DNA of 7,441 nt. Origin: a bacterium (lineage in GTDB: Bacteria; NPL-UPA2; JAUVJM01). The notes below the pieces were generated by a model. The model was given only the letters and a program-made list of their open reading frames with translations. It did no database searches and was not told the origin of the DNA. The position numbers and the translations under genes were made by a program. Shown one piece after another: positions 1 through 6,042 of the stretch (its first letter is position 1; each line of letters begins with the position of its first letter). Location of the stretch: assembly GCA_030596585.1 (NCBI GenBank), contig JAUVJM010000070.1, positions 1 through 7,441 of the forward strand, in the 5' to 3' direction.

Positions 1-614
1 CCACACGACTGCCCACGCCCGCCGGCTTTTCGATACTTGCTGACGTCGGTGCCAACGTTGACAGTAAACCCGATCATCTGTACCAGTTTGCAGTCATGGG
101 AAGTATCTACGCAAAGAACGTATGCAAAAGAAGCTCCCCGCGAGTGGGATTGCTGAGCATAGGGCACGAAGAATCAAAGGGAAATCAACTTACCAGGGAA
201 GCGCATGCTCTGCTTAAGAGAAGTTCCCTCAACTTCATTGGCAACATCGAGGGAAGAGACATATTCACGGGAAACGTAGACGTAATCGTCTGCGACGGCT
301 TTGTCGGAAACATCGTCATTAAATCAAGCGAGTCCCTTGCAGAAATGTTTCAGGAACTGTTCCGCGTTGAACTTCAGAAACAATGGAGAGGGAAAATCGC
401 AGGTCTGCTTATCAAACCCCTGTACAAGAATTTCAAGAAAAAACTCTCCCATGGTGAATATGGAGGAGCACCTCTTTTGGGAATCAACGGAGTATGCATA
501 ATCTCGCACGGAAGCTCATCAGGAAAAGCAATCAAAAATGCTCTGTTTTGCGCCAGAGATTTCGTTATTCATGATTTGAATGAACATATAGAAAAAGCAC
601 TCAGTGCTTTGTGA
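1..614 (+). CDS. plsX: Phosphate acyltransferase PlsX, C-terminal part (5' end outside window)
   Basis: PlsX is a peripheral membrane enzyme that converts acyl-ACP plus phosphate to acyl-phosphate, the acyl donor for PlsY in phospholipid synthesis. The reading frame is open from base 3 with no start, giving about 203 codons. This corresponds to roughly the last 60% of a family whose members are usually 330-360 residues. Recognisable family motifs are ADVGANVD near the window edge, FAVMGSIYA, PRVGLLSIG, VIVCDGFVGNIVIKSSE and a C-terminal GAPLLGINGVCIISHGSS. The ATG at 96 is only an internal methionine, because PlsX-like sequence (the DVGANVD block) continues upstream of it in the same frame. 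The gene ends at TGA 612-614, 35 bases before the preferred fabH start. Gene order plsX-fabH-fabD is the classic arrangement. A perfect palindrome covers the last codons (594-610). Confidence 0.96.
   Translation, partial: TRLPTPAGFSILADVGANVDSKPDHLYQFAVMGSIYAKNVCKRSSPRVGLLSIGHEESKGNQLTREAHALLKRSSLNFIGNIEGRDIFTGNVDVIVCDGFVGNIVIKSSESLAEMFQELFRVELQKQWRGKIAGLLIKPLYKNFKKKLSHGEYGGAPLLGINGVCIISHGSSSGKAIKNALFCARDFVIHDLNEHIEKALSAL
594..610. repeat. Perfect 17-base palindrome in the last plsX codons
   Basis: AAAGCACT, a single C, then AGTGCTTT: eight perfectly complementary bases on each side, ending one base before the plsX stop codon. As RNA it can form a seven-pair stem with a TCA loop. No U-run follows, so it is not a standard terminator. 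It encodes KALSAL and may simply be a product of coding sequence. Confidence 0.5.
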
Positions 615-636
615 CACACGGGCTGAAAACTAATTC

Positions 637-643
637 GGGGGGA
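637..643 (+). promoter_or_regulatory. Ribosome binding site that decides the fabH start
   Basis: GGGGGGA lies six bases before TTG 650. No comparable purine run precedes the alternative GTG at 611. This supports TTG 650 as the fabH start. Confidence 0.7.
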
Positions 644-649
644 CAGAAA

Positions 650-1630
650 TTGAAATCAGCAGGAATTGTTGGAACCGGTTCATACGTCCCGGAGAAAATT
701 CTCACAAACGCAGATTTGGAGAAAATGGTCAACACAAGCGACGAGTGGATCAGGACCCGGACAGGTATCAGTGAACGCCATATCGCAGACGAGAAAACTG
801 CGACTTCCGACCTGGCGGTTGAGGCAGCCAACAGGGCACTTCACCAGGCGGATATGAAAGGAAAAGACGTCGATCTGATTATTGTCGCCACCATCACACC
901 CGACATGTTTTTCCCATCCACAGCCTGTTTCGTCCAGGAGAAAATCGGCGCCGTGGGAAAAGCGGCGTTTGACATCTCCGCTGCGTGCTCAGGGTTCATT
1001 TATGCACTCGCGACAGCCTCTCAATTCGTAGCTAACGGAGTGTTCGGCAATGCTCTCGTAATCGGAGCGGAAACTCTCTCCAAATTTACCGACTGGGAAG
1101 ACAGAGCCACATGTGTTCTCCTTGCAGACGGCGCCGGTGCTGTCGTAATCAAGCCTGTCAAAACAGGGAGCGGAATACTCAGTTTTTCCCTCGGGGCTGA
1201 CGGCAGGTCAGGAAACCTGCTGTGCCTGCCCGGCGGGGGGTCGCGCAACCCGGCATCTGCTGAAACAGTGCAGAATAGACTTCATTACATAAAGATGAAG
1301 GGTAACGAACTTTTCAAAATGGCAGTGAGGAGTCTGGTGGGCGCCGCTCTTGAGGCTCTTGAGAAATGCAGCATCAGCCCTGAGGAAATTGACCTGTTTA
1401 TCTCGCATCAGGCTAACGTCCGTATCATTGATGCGGCAGCGAAAAGATTGGGTGTTCCCAAAGAAAAATCCTACATCAACGTAGACCGCTGCGGCAACAC
1501 ATCCGCGGCGAGTATTCCAATTGCCCTGGATGAAGCAAACCGCAGCGGCAGGTTGAAAAAGGGAGATGTTGTGGTACTCGATGCCTTCGGCGGCGGTCTT
1601 ACATGGGGAGCTTGTGTCCTGAAATGGTAG
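650..1630 (+). CDS. fabH: Beta-ketoacyl-ACP synthase III (FabH)
   Basis: FabH catalyses the first condensation of fatty acid synthesis, joining an acyl-CoA primer (usually acetyl-CoA) to malonyl-ACP in the cytoplasm. From TTG 650 the protein is 326 residues, close to the 317 of E. coli FabH. Its start then matches the family start (KSAGIVGTGSYVPE). The thiolase-fold catalytic triad is complete: Cys113 in AACSGF, His253 in SHQAN and Asn283 in GNTSAAS. Trp33, Arg37 and Arg152 align with the CoA-binding Trp32, Arg36 and Arg151 of E. coli. Phe88 aligns with E. coli Phe87, which caps the acyl pocket, so a short primer is likely (inference). An in-frame GTG at 611 overlaps the plsX stop but lacks a ribosome binding site and would add 13 unconserved residues. 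The 3' end overlaps fabD by seven bases, consistent with translational coupling. Confidence 0.96.
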   Translation: MKSAGIVGTGSYVPEKILTNADLEKMVNTSDEWIRTRTGISERHIADEKTATSDLAVEAANRALHQADMKGKDVDLIIVATITPDMFFPSTACFVQEKIGAVGKAAFDISAACSGFIYALATASQFVANGVFGNALVIGAETLSKFTDWEDRATCVLLADGAGAVVIKPVKTGSGILSFSLGADGRSGNLLCLPGGGSRNPASAETVQNRLHYIKMKGNELFKMAVRSLVGAALEALEKCSISPEEIDLFISHQANVRIIDAAAKRLGVPKEKSYINVDRCGNTSAASIPIALDEANRSGRLKKGDVVVLDAFGGGLTWGACVLKW

Positions 1631-2562
1631 GTATCATATTTCCCGGCCAGGGATCACAATACGTGGGTATGGGCAAAGACCTTTACGAAACCAGCTCTCA
1701 CGCCCGCCGTGTGTTTGAGTCAGCAGAACGATCGCTGGGTTTCAACGTCGCTGAATTATGCTTTTCAGGTCCCGAACGAAGCCTGGCTTCAACGGAGAAC
1801 TGCCAGCCCGCAGTACTCACTGTCAGCATAGCATGCTGGGAAGCACTGAAGGACTCAGCCCCGAATCTCAATGTGAAAATGACCGCCGGACACAGTCTCG
1901 GAGAATTCTCTTCTCTCGTGGCTGCGCAAAGCATCACTTTTAAAAACGCCATATCTCTTGTCCGTAAGAGAGGAATTCTGATGGCGGGCTCCGCAAAAGA
2001 GAATCCCGGGGGCATGATAGCGGTAATCGGGCTTGAAAAGGAGAAGGTGGAGGAAATCTGTAAAGACACCGTGGCTGTCGCAAATTTCAACTGTCCCGGG
2101 CAGACTGTTATATCAGGAAATGCCGATGCCCTCGCCCGGATAACTCCCAGGATAAAACAAGCAGGCGGCAAGGCACTACCACTGCCCGTAAGCGGCGCTT
2201 TTCATTCACCCTTTATGGAGTCCGCCGCAGAGAGCTTCGCAGGGGAAGTGAAGAAAATGTCAATCTCGGACCCGCGCGTGCCCGTGGTTTCAAATGTCAG
2301 TGCCGACCTCCTGACCACTCCTGAAGCCGTTGCGGAATCAATAACGCGGCAGATAACAAGCCCCGTGCGTTGGGAAGAGTCAATGCGCAGGATGATTGCA
2401 GAGGGCATAGACACTTTCATCGAGGTGGGCCCGGGTAAAGTTCTCTCCAAACTGCTTGCGAGAATCGATAAGGGAATCCACGTGAGCCGTGTCGAGGACA
2501 AAAAAACGCTGGAGGAAACACTAGTACACTGTGACATAAATTCCTGTCATTGCCCGGCTTGA
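1624..2562 (+). CDS. fabD: Malonyl-CoA:ACP transacylase (FabD)
   Basis: FabD transfers malonyl from malonyl-CoA to the phosphopantetheine of AcpP, supplying the extender unit to FabH and FabF. From ATG 1624 the protein is 312 residues (E. coli 309) and starts MVGIIFPGQGSQ as expected. The nucleophile is Ser91 in GHSLG. Arg116 (VRKRG) binds the malonyl carboxylate, and His194 in SGAFHSPFM completes the dyad. The QPAVLTVS block and the C-terminal EVGPGKVLSKLL are also typical. The ATG at 1603 would add seven residues not found in the family, although GGGGAG at 1605-1610 could serve as a somewhat distant ribosome binding site for 1624. The last five codons (CHCPA) and the stop are part of the palindromic repeat that starts at 2545, so the natural C-terminus was probably altered when the repeat arrived. 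Confidence 0.96.
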   Translation: MVGIIFPGQGSQYVGMGKDLYETSSHARRVFESAERSLGFNVAELCFSGPERSLASTENCQPAVLTVSIACWEALKDSAPNLNVKMTAGHSLGEFSSLVAAQSITFKNAISLVRKRGILMAGSAKENPGGMIAVIGLEKEKVEEICKDTVAVANFNCPGQTVISGNADALARITPRIKQAGGKALPLPVSGAFHSPFMESAAESFAGEVKKMSISDPRVPVVSNVSADLLTTPEAVAESITRQITSPVRWEESMRRMIAEGIDTFIEVGPGKVLSKLLARIDKGIHVSRVEDKKTLEETLVHCDINSCHCPA

Positions 2563-2642
2563 CCGGGCAATCCAGAATCCATAGTTATAATCTGGATTCC
2601 CGCTGCAGTTTACCCCGTACTTGATACGGGACGGGAATGACA
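2545..2642. repeat. Palindromic repeat A, two inverted arms, overlapping the fabD stop
   Basis: The left arm (2545-2576) runs TGTCATTGCCCGG...CCGGGCAATCCAGA. The right arm (2591-2642) is an inverted copy of the same family: TCTGGATTCCCG...CGGGAATGACA. The two arms are separated by 14 bases. Each arm contains its own small hairpin, CCCGG/CCGGG on the left and CCCGTAC/TACGGG-type pairing on the right. The arms match at both ends but differ in the core, the right core being longer. Elements with TGTCATTCCCG...CGGGAATCCAG termini are, from general recollection, widespread in the spacers of several bacterial groups. It fills nearly all of the fabD-fabG gap. Confidence 0.85.
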
Positions 2643-2657
2643 AGTAATAGGCAAAAA

Positions 2658-2667
2658 GGGGGAGGGG
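2658..2667 (+). promoter_or_regulatory. Ribosome binding site that decides the fabG start
   Basis: GGGGGAGGGG ends two bases before ATG 2670, with the GGAGG core four bases away. An earlier in-frame ATG at 2637 lies inside repeat A and has no such site. Confidence 0.7.
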
Positions 2668-2669
2668 CC

Positions 2670-3410
2670 ATGCTTCTAAAAAACAAAATCGCTCTGGTTA
2701 CAGGGGCAGCGCAGGGAATCGGGAAAGCTATTGCGCTATGTTTTGCCGAAGAGGGAGCTGATGTCATCATTTCCGACATAAACGAAAGCAAGGTCAAGGA
2801 AACTGCAAGAGAAGTGGAAGCGCTCGGGAGAAAAAGCTTAGCCTTAACCTGTGACGTTACTGACTTTGAGGAAATTGAGAAAGGGCTCAAACTTTGCCTT
2901 GACAAATTCGAGCGCCTGGATATACTTGTTAACAATGCCGGGATAACGAGAGACGCTCTCCTGGTAAGAATGAAAAACTCGGACTGGGAACAGGTTCTGA
3001 ATATCAACCTGACAGGGACATTTAACTGGACCAAGTCGGCGGCAAAACGCATGATGAAGCAAAAAGACGGGTGTATTGTAAACATCGCTTCCGTCATCGG
3101 TCTTGTAGGAAATCCCGGGCAGGCGAACTATGCAGCATCTAAAGCCGGAATCCTCGGATTGACAAGGTCGGTTGCGAGAGAGTTAGCTCCGTGGCATATC
3201 CGGGTCAACGCAGTCGCACCCGGTTTCATCGCCACACAGATGACGGAAAAATTGCCGGAGGAAGCAAAAAGCAAAATGCTTGCCGCTATTCCGCTGAACA
3301 GATGGGGAAAGCCTGAAGAAGTAGCGAATGCAGTTTTGTTTCTTGTTTCCGACCTGTCATCGTATGTTACGGGACAGGTGATAAATACGGACGGCGGCAT
3401 GGTCATGTAG
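2670..3410 (+). CDS. fabG: 3-oxoacyl-ACP reductase (FabG), probably NADH-preferring
   Basis: FabG reduces beta-ketoacyl-ACP to (R)-3-hydroxyacyl-ACP, the first reduction of each elongation cycle. It is a short-chain dehydrogenase that normally acts as a tetramer. From ATG 2670 the protein is 246 residues (E. coli 244). Visible motifs are the Rossmann TGAAQGIG (11-18), NNAG (88-91), and the tetrad Asn113, Ser141, Tyr154 and Lys158 (YAASK). The family signature NAGITRD is also present, as is the C-terminal TDGGMVM. Gap-free alignment with E. coli FabG places Gln15 where E. coli has Arg15, which contacts the NADPH phosphate. It places Asp36 at the end of strand beta-2, a position that in this superfamily usually selects NADH. 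The cofactor assignment is an inference. The gene sits between repeat A and a 197-base repeat-bearing spacer. Confidence 0.95.
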   Translation: MLLKNKIALVTGAAQGIGKAIALCFAEEGADVIISDINESKVKETAREVEALGRKSLALTCDVTDFEEIEKGLKLCLDKFERLDILVNNAGITRDALLVRMKNSDWEQVLNINLTGTFNWTKSAAKRMMKQKDGCIVNIASVIGLVGNPGQANYAASKAGILGLTRSVARELAPWHIRVNAVAPGFIATQMTEKLPEEAKSKMLAAIPLNRWGKPEEVANAVLFLVSDLSSYVTGQVINTDGGMVM

Positions 3411-3412
3411 CG

Positions 3413-3426
3413 AGCTATAAGCTATA
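3413..3426. repeat. Short heptamer repeat (AGCTATA x2)
   Basis: Two perfect AGCTATA units begin three bases after the fabG stop. This is short and could be chance, but it shares the 7-base period of the arrays at 3554-3581 and 7302-7336. The following bases to about 3503 are A+T-leaning and show no gene. Confidence 0.4.
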
Positions 3427-3503
3427 AGAAAATGAGATCCTTTATGGGTTGTGAAAGAAGCTTACGGCTTAGGACTTATTTTATAGCATCGGAATTTGGG
3501 AAA

Positions 3504-3537
3504 GCCCGATGAATCGGGCAACTACGATTGTAGTTGC
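3504..3537. repeat. Twin adjacent hairpins in the fabG-acpP spacer
   Basis: GCCCGAT-GA-ATCGGGC (3504-3519) is followed immediately by GCAACTAC-GATT-GTAGTTGC (3518-3537). Both inverted repeats are perfect and they share two bases. No T-run follows either stem, so an intrinsic terminator is unlikely. They look like another palindromic spacer repeat and could protect or process the mRNA ahead of acpP. Confidence 0.65.
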
Positions 3538-3553
3538 AGAGCTTGCTTCGCTA

Positions 3554-3581
3554 ATCACTGGTCACTGACAACTGATCACTG
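3554..3581. repeat. Heptamer tandem array (RTCACTG) upstream of acpP
   Basis: Four successive 7-base units are seen: ATCACTG, GTCACTG, ACAACTG and ATCACTG. The array ends eight bases before the acpP ribosome binding site. It resembles the short tandemly repeated heptamers (STRR) described in cyanobacteria, although that does not by itself indicate relatedness. Confidence 0.65.
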
Positions 3582-3589
3582 TATTTTAA

Positions 3590-3598
3590 GGGAGGTGA
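3590..3598 (+). promoter_or_regulatory. Very strong acpP ribosome binding site
   Basis: GGGAGGTGA is almost fully complementary to the 3' end of 16S rRNA and lies nine bases before ATG 3608. It is the strongest site in the window, fitting the very high amounts of acyl carrier protein that cells make. Confidence 0.85.
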
Positions 3599-3607
3599 AA
3601 AGAAACA

Positions 3608-3847
3608 ATGGCATTGGATGAAAGAGTAAAAAAGATTATAGTCGAACAGCTCGGGGTTGGCTCGGAGCAGGTAATGCCGGAAGCTTCGTTCATTGATGAC
3701 CTGGGAGCAGATTCACTGGATACCGTTGAGCTGGTTATGGCTCTTGAAGAAGAGTTCGATCTCGAAATTCCGGATGAAGATGCAGAGAAAATCACCACGG
3801 TCGGGCAGGCAATTGAGTATGTCGAAGACCATGTTCAGTCTAAGTAA
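3608..3847 (+). CDS. acpP: Acyl carrier protein (AcpP)
   Basis: AcpP is the small acidic cytoplasmic protein that carries growing acyl chains as thioesters on a 4'-phosphopantetheine arm. All the Fab enzymes here and PlsX use it as substrate or product. The protein is 79 residues, the usual size. The attachment site is Ser36 in DDLGADSLD, the invariant DSL motif. The following helix II (DTVELVMALEEEFDLEIPDEDAEK) is strongly acidic, as needed to dock on basic patches of partner enzymes, so only its ends need be named: DTVELVM and EDAEK. The gene is separated from both neighbours by about 200 bases of repeat-bearing DNA, unlike the tight plsX-fabH-fabD and fabF-rnc junctions. This spacing would allow separate processing or stability of its message (inference). 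Confidence 0.98.
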   Translation: MALDERVKKIIVEQLGVGSEQVMPEASFIDDLGADSLDTVELVMALEEEFDLEIPDEDAEKITTVGQAIEYVEDHVQSK

Positions 3848-3891
3848 AAGAGCACTGGAGTTCCCGAACAACCGTGTTTCATAAATGCTCA

Positions 3892-4009
3892 GTTCTCGAC
3901 AAGCTCGAACACTAAACTGTTTATTCTTCGAGTAAGCGGAAGCGCATCGAGAAGCCTGTTTCGAGCAGAGTCGGAAAGATGGGTTCTCGACAGGCTCGAA
4001 GAGTAAAGT
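3892..4009. repeat. Composite repeat in the acpP-fabF spacer
   Basis: Two direct copies of a 27-base unit lie at 3892-3918 and 3983-4009, both opening GTTCTCGACA and matching at 23 of 27 positions. Between them, TCTTCGAG (3925-3932) is the inverse of CTCGAAGA (3995-4002), and TTCGAGC (3960-3966) is the inverse of GCTCGAA (3994-4000). The region can therefore fold in more than one way. I see no open reading frame of interest in 3848-4082. Confidence 0.75.
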
Positions 4010-4030
4010 TTTTGGGAACAGTAAAGGTTT

Positions 4031-4051
4031 ACACAATTCACCGAATATTTA
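4031..4051 (+). other. 21-base motif shared with the acyl-CoA dehydrogenase leader (copy 1, before fabF)
   Basis: The motif has the form ACAC, two variable bases, then TTCACCGAATATTTA. It matches 6099-6119 at 18 of 21 positions and ends 31 bases before the fabF start. It contains an imperfect palindrome (AATTC-ACC-GAAT). It could be an operator, a promoter part or the end of a repeat; the sequence does not decide. Confidence 0.4.
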
Positions 4052-4072
4052 TGTTTTCGGGGCAGGCAAAGC

Positions 4073-4078
4073 GAGGAG
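4073..4078 (+). promoter_or_regulatory. Ribosome binding site supporting the TTG start of fabF
   Basis: GAGGAG ends four bases before TTG 4083. The spacing is short, but no ATG or GTG in frame nearby gives a better family start. Confidence 0.6.
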
Positions 4079-4082
4079 TATC

Positions 4083-5324
4083 TTGAAAAATCGGGTCGTC
4101 ATTACTGGCATAGGAGTAGTTACTCCCATAGGTAACTCCAAGGAAGCCTTCTGGAATTCTCTCAAGGAAGGCAGGGGAGGTGTTGCCGAAATAGACAGCT
4201 TTGACGCATCCAGATTCAGTTCTCAGATAGCCGGTCTGATTAAGGATTTCGAGCCTTTGAAGTGGATACAGCCTAAAGAACTGAAACGCATGGACAGATT
4301 CACCCAGATTGCTCTGGTCTCTGCAATCGAAGCTTTTGCCGACTCAGGGATTGAACCCGACAAAGAAAACCTTAACAGAATCGGAGTTCTTGTCGGGTCG
4401 GGAATCGGTGGAATATCAATCATTCAGAAACAGCACGACATTCTGCTGAAGTCAGGCCCGCGCCGAATATCTCCCTACTTCATTCCCATGCTAATTTCCG
4501 ATATGGCTTCAGGGCAGATTGCCATAAGGTTCGGATTAAAAGGACCAAATTCGTGCGCGGTTACTGCCTGTGCCAGCGGGGCACATGCAATCGGGGATTC
4601 GCTCCGCATACTTCAGTATGGAGATGCTGATGTAATGGTTACGGGAGGGACTGAAGCCGCAGTAACTCCTTTAGCACTGGCCGGATTCTGTTCCATGAAA
4701 GCATTGTCCACAAGAAATGACGAACCGGAAAAAGCAAGCAGACCATTCGACAGAGAACGTGACGGATTTATTATGTCGGAGGGAGCCGGGATTTTAGTCC
4801 TGGACAGCCTCCAGCATGCACTTGATAGAAATGCCAGGATATATGCCGAGATCGTTGGATTTGGAATGACCGGAGATGCGTATCATATAACGGCTCCGGC
4901 TCCCGAAGGCGAAGGAGCGGCAAGGGCAATGCAATGTGCTCTTTCAGATGCCGGATTGAACCCGGAGGACGTGGACTATATCAATTCACACGGGACATCA
5001 ACTCCTCTCAACGACAAGCTCGAAACTACGGCTATAAAAAGCGTCTTCGGCGATCACGCATACAAGCTATGTGTCAATTCGACAAAATCGATGACCGGAC
5101 ACTTGCTCGGGGCATCAGGTGCGGTGGAACTTGCCGCATGCGTCATGGCTATTCAAGAGGGTATAGTCCATCCGACTGTAAACTATGAGTATCCCGACCC
5201 CGACTGCGATTTGAATTACGTTCCCAACACTGCCATAAAGAGAGAAATAAAAGTTGCCATGTCCAATTCACTCGGATTTGGCGGGCACAACGCCGCACTG
5301 ATTCTTAAGAAGTATGACAAATAA
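4083..5324 (+). CDS. fabF: Beta-ketoacyl-ACP synthase II (FabF)
   Basis: FabF condenses acyl-ACP with malonyl-ACP in each elongation round. The protein is 413 residues, the same as E. coli FabF, and the catalytic residues fall on identical numbers: Cys163 in TACASGA, His303 in NSHGTSTPLND, Lys335 in STKSMTGH and His340. The Cys-His-His set marks a KAS I/II enzyme rather than KAS III. The LGFGGHNAALIL block near the C-terminus is also typical. Translation begins at TTG 4083 (KNRVVITGIGVVTPIGN), preceded by GAGGAG. The 3' end overlaps rnc by 11 bases. The 235-base spacer upstream is filled by repeats, so fabF may be translated, and possibly transcribed, more independently of acpP than usual. 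Confidence 0.97.
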   Translation: MKNRVVITGIGVVTPIGNSKEAFWNSLKEGRGGVAEIDSFDASRFSSQIAGLIKDFEPLKWIQPKELKRMDRFTQIALVSAIEAFADSGIEPDKENLNRIGVLVGSGIGGISIIQKQHDILLKSGPRRISPYFIPMLISDMASGQIAIRFGLKGPNSCAVTACASGAHAIGDSLRILQYGDADVMVTGGTEAAVTPLALAGFCSMKALSTRNDEPEKASRPFDRERDGFIMSEGAGILVLDSLQHALDRNARIYAEIVGFGMTGDAYHITAPAPEGEGAARAMQCALSDAGLNPEDVDYINSHGTSTPLNDKLETTAIKSVFGDHAYKLCVNSTKSMTGHLLGASGAVELAACVMAIQEGIVHPTVNYEYPDPDCDLNYVPNTAIKREIKVAMSNSLGFGGHNAALILKKYDK

Positions 5325-6042
5325 AACTCTAAGCCATAAGCTGGAAGAAAAAATCAACTATTCGTTCCGGAATCCCAAACTTCTTAACCACGCACTGACT
5401 CATAAATCGTTCGTTCACGAATCGGGCGGGACCGACAACGAAAAGTTAGAGTTTTTTGGAGACTCAATCATCGCAATGATAGTAAATGAGTACCTATACC
5501 AGCAGTTTCCGGACTATTCCGAGGGAAAACTTTCAACAATCAAAGCCGTAGTCGTCAGCAAACCGATCCTTGCCAAAAGAGCCGCAGAACTGCAAGTAGG
5601 AGAATATCTACTGCTGGGTAAGGGAGAAGATGCCGGTGGAGGAAGAACGAGACCTTCTCTCCTCGCCAACGCTTTCGAAGCACTTGTCGCCGCAATCTAC
5701 CTTGACAGCGGTCTCCCTGAATGCCGGCAATTCCTCCTGAACCAGCTCAGAGCCGAAATTGAAACCGTCGACGGGAAACGGCAGGGCAGAGACCACAAGT
5801 GTTTGCTGCAAGAGTACGTGCAATCCGAGCACGGATTCATTCCCGATTACCACGTTGTCTCTACTGACGGACCTGAACACAAGAAATCTTTTGAAGTCAG
5901 CGTGAGTTTCAAAAACACCGTCTGGGGCAAAGGGAGGGGAACAAGTAAGAAAGAAGCGGAAAAAGCTGCCGCGCAGGACGCGTGGGAGTACATTTGCAAA
6001 CAGCAAAAGACAGACACTGCCTGTTGTCATTCTGAGCGATAG
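5314..6042 (+). CDS. rnc: Ribonuclease III
   Basis: RNase III cleaves double-stranded RNA, processing rRNA precursors and structured mRNAs as a dimer. The protein is 242 residues. The catalytic domain (about 1-150) carries the signature NEKLEFFGDS with Glu43, Glu46 and Asp50, and the second acidic site in LLANAFEALVAAIYLD with Glu122. The double-stranded-RNA-binding domain spans about 160-228 (LLQEYVQSEHGF to KKEAEKAAAQDAW). The position of the metal ligand Asp114 of E. coli is Asn119 here. ATG 5314 overlaps the fabF end by 11 bases with only a weak AAGAAG upstream, so it is probably translationally coupled to fabF. The last five codons (CHSER) and TAG stop lie in palindromic repeat B. rnc beside acpP/fabF genes is a common bacterial arrangement. 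Confidence 0.96.
   Translation: MTNKTLSHKLEEKINYSFRNPKLLNHALTHKSFVHESGGTDNEKLEFFGDSIIAMIVNEYLYQQFPDYSEGKLSTIKAVVVSKPILAKRAAELQVGEYLLLGKGEDAGGGRTRPSLLANAFEALVAAIYLDSGLPECRQFLLNQLRAEIETVDGKRQGRDHKCLLQEYVQSEHGFIPDYHVVSTDGPEHKKSFEVSVSFKNTVWGKGRGTSKKEAEKAAAQDAWEYICKQQKTDTACCHSER

Noticed and set aside
611..649. GTG 611 as the fabH start, overlapping the plsX stop
   Set aside because: It has no ribosome binding site and adds 13 residues that do not look like FabH. TTG 650 has GGGGGGA upstream and gives the family N-terminus.
1603..1623. ATG 1603 as the fabD start
   Set aside because: It adds seven unconserved residues and would lengthen the overlap with fabH; MVGIIFPGQGSQ from 1624 matches the family.
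2545..2642. Repeats A and B as intrinsic terminators
   Set aside because: No run of T follows any of the stems, and genes of the same operon continue downstream.
2637..2669. ATG 2637 as the fabG start
   Set aside because: The codon lies in the end of repeat A and the strong ribosome binding site is downstream of it, before ATG 2670.
1698..3097. Long open frames on the minus strand (1698-2171 and 2585-3097), and a similar one at 5608-6030
   Set aside because: They lie opposite well-supported genes, show no recognisable family sequence, and are expected by-products of coding bias.
3554..3581. Heptamer array as replication iterons or a CRISPR array
   Set aside because: The units are only seven bases, there are no unique spacers, and no replication or cas gene is near.
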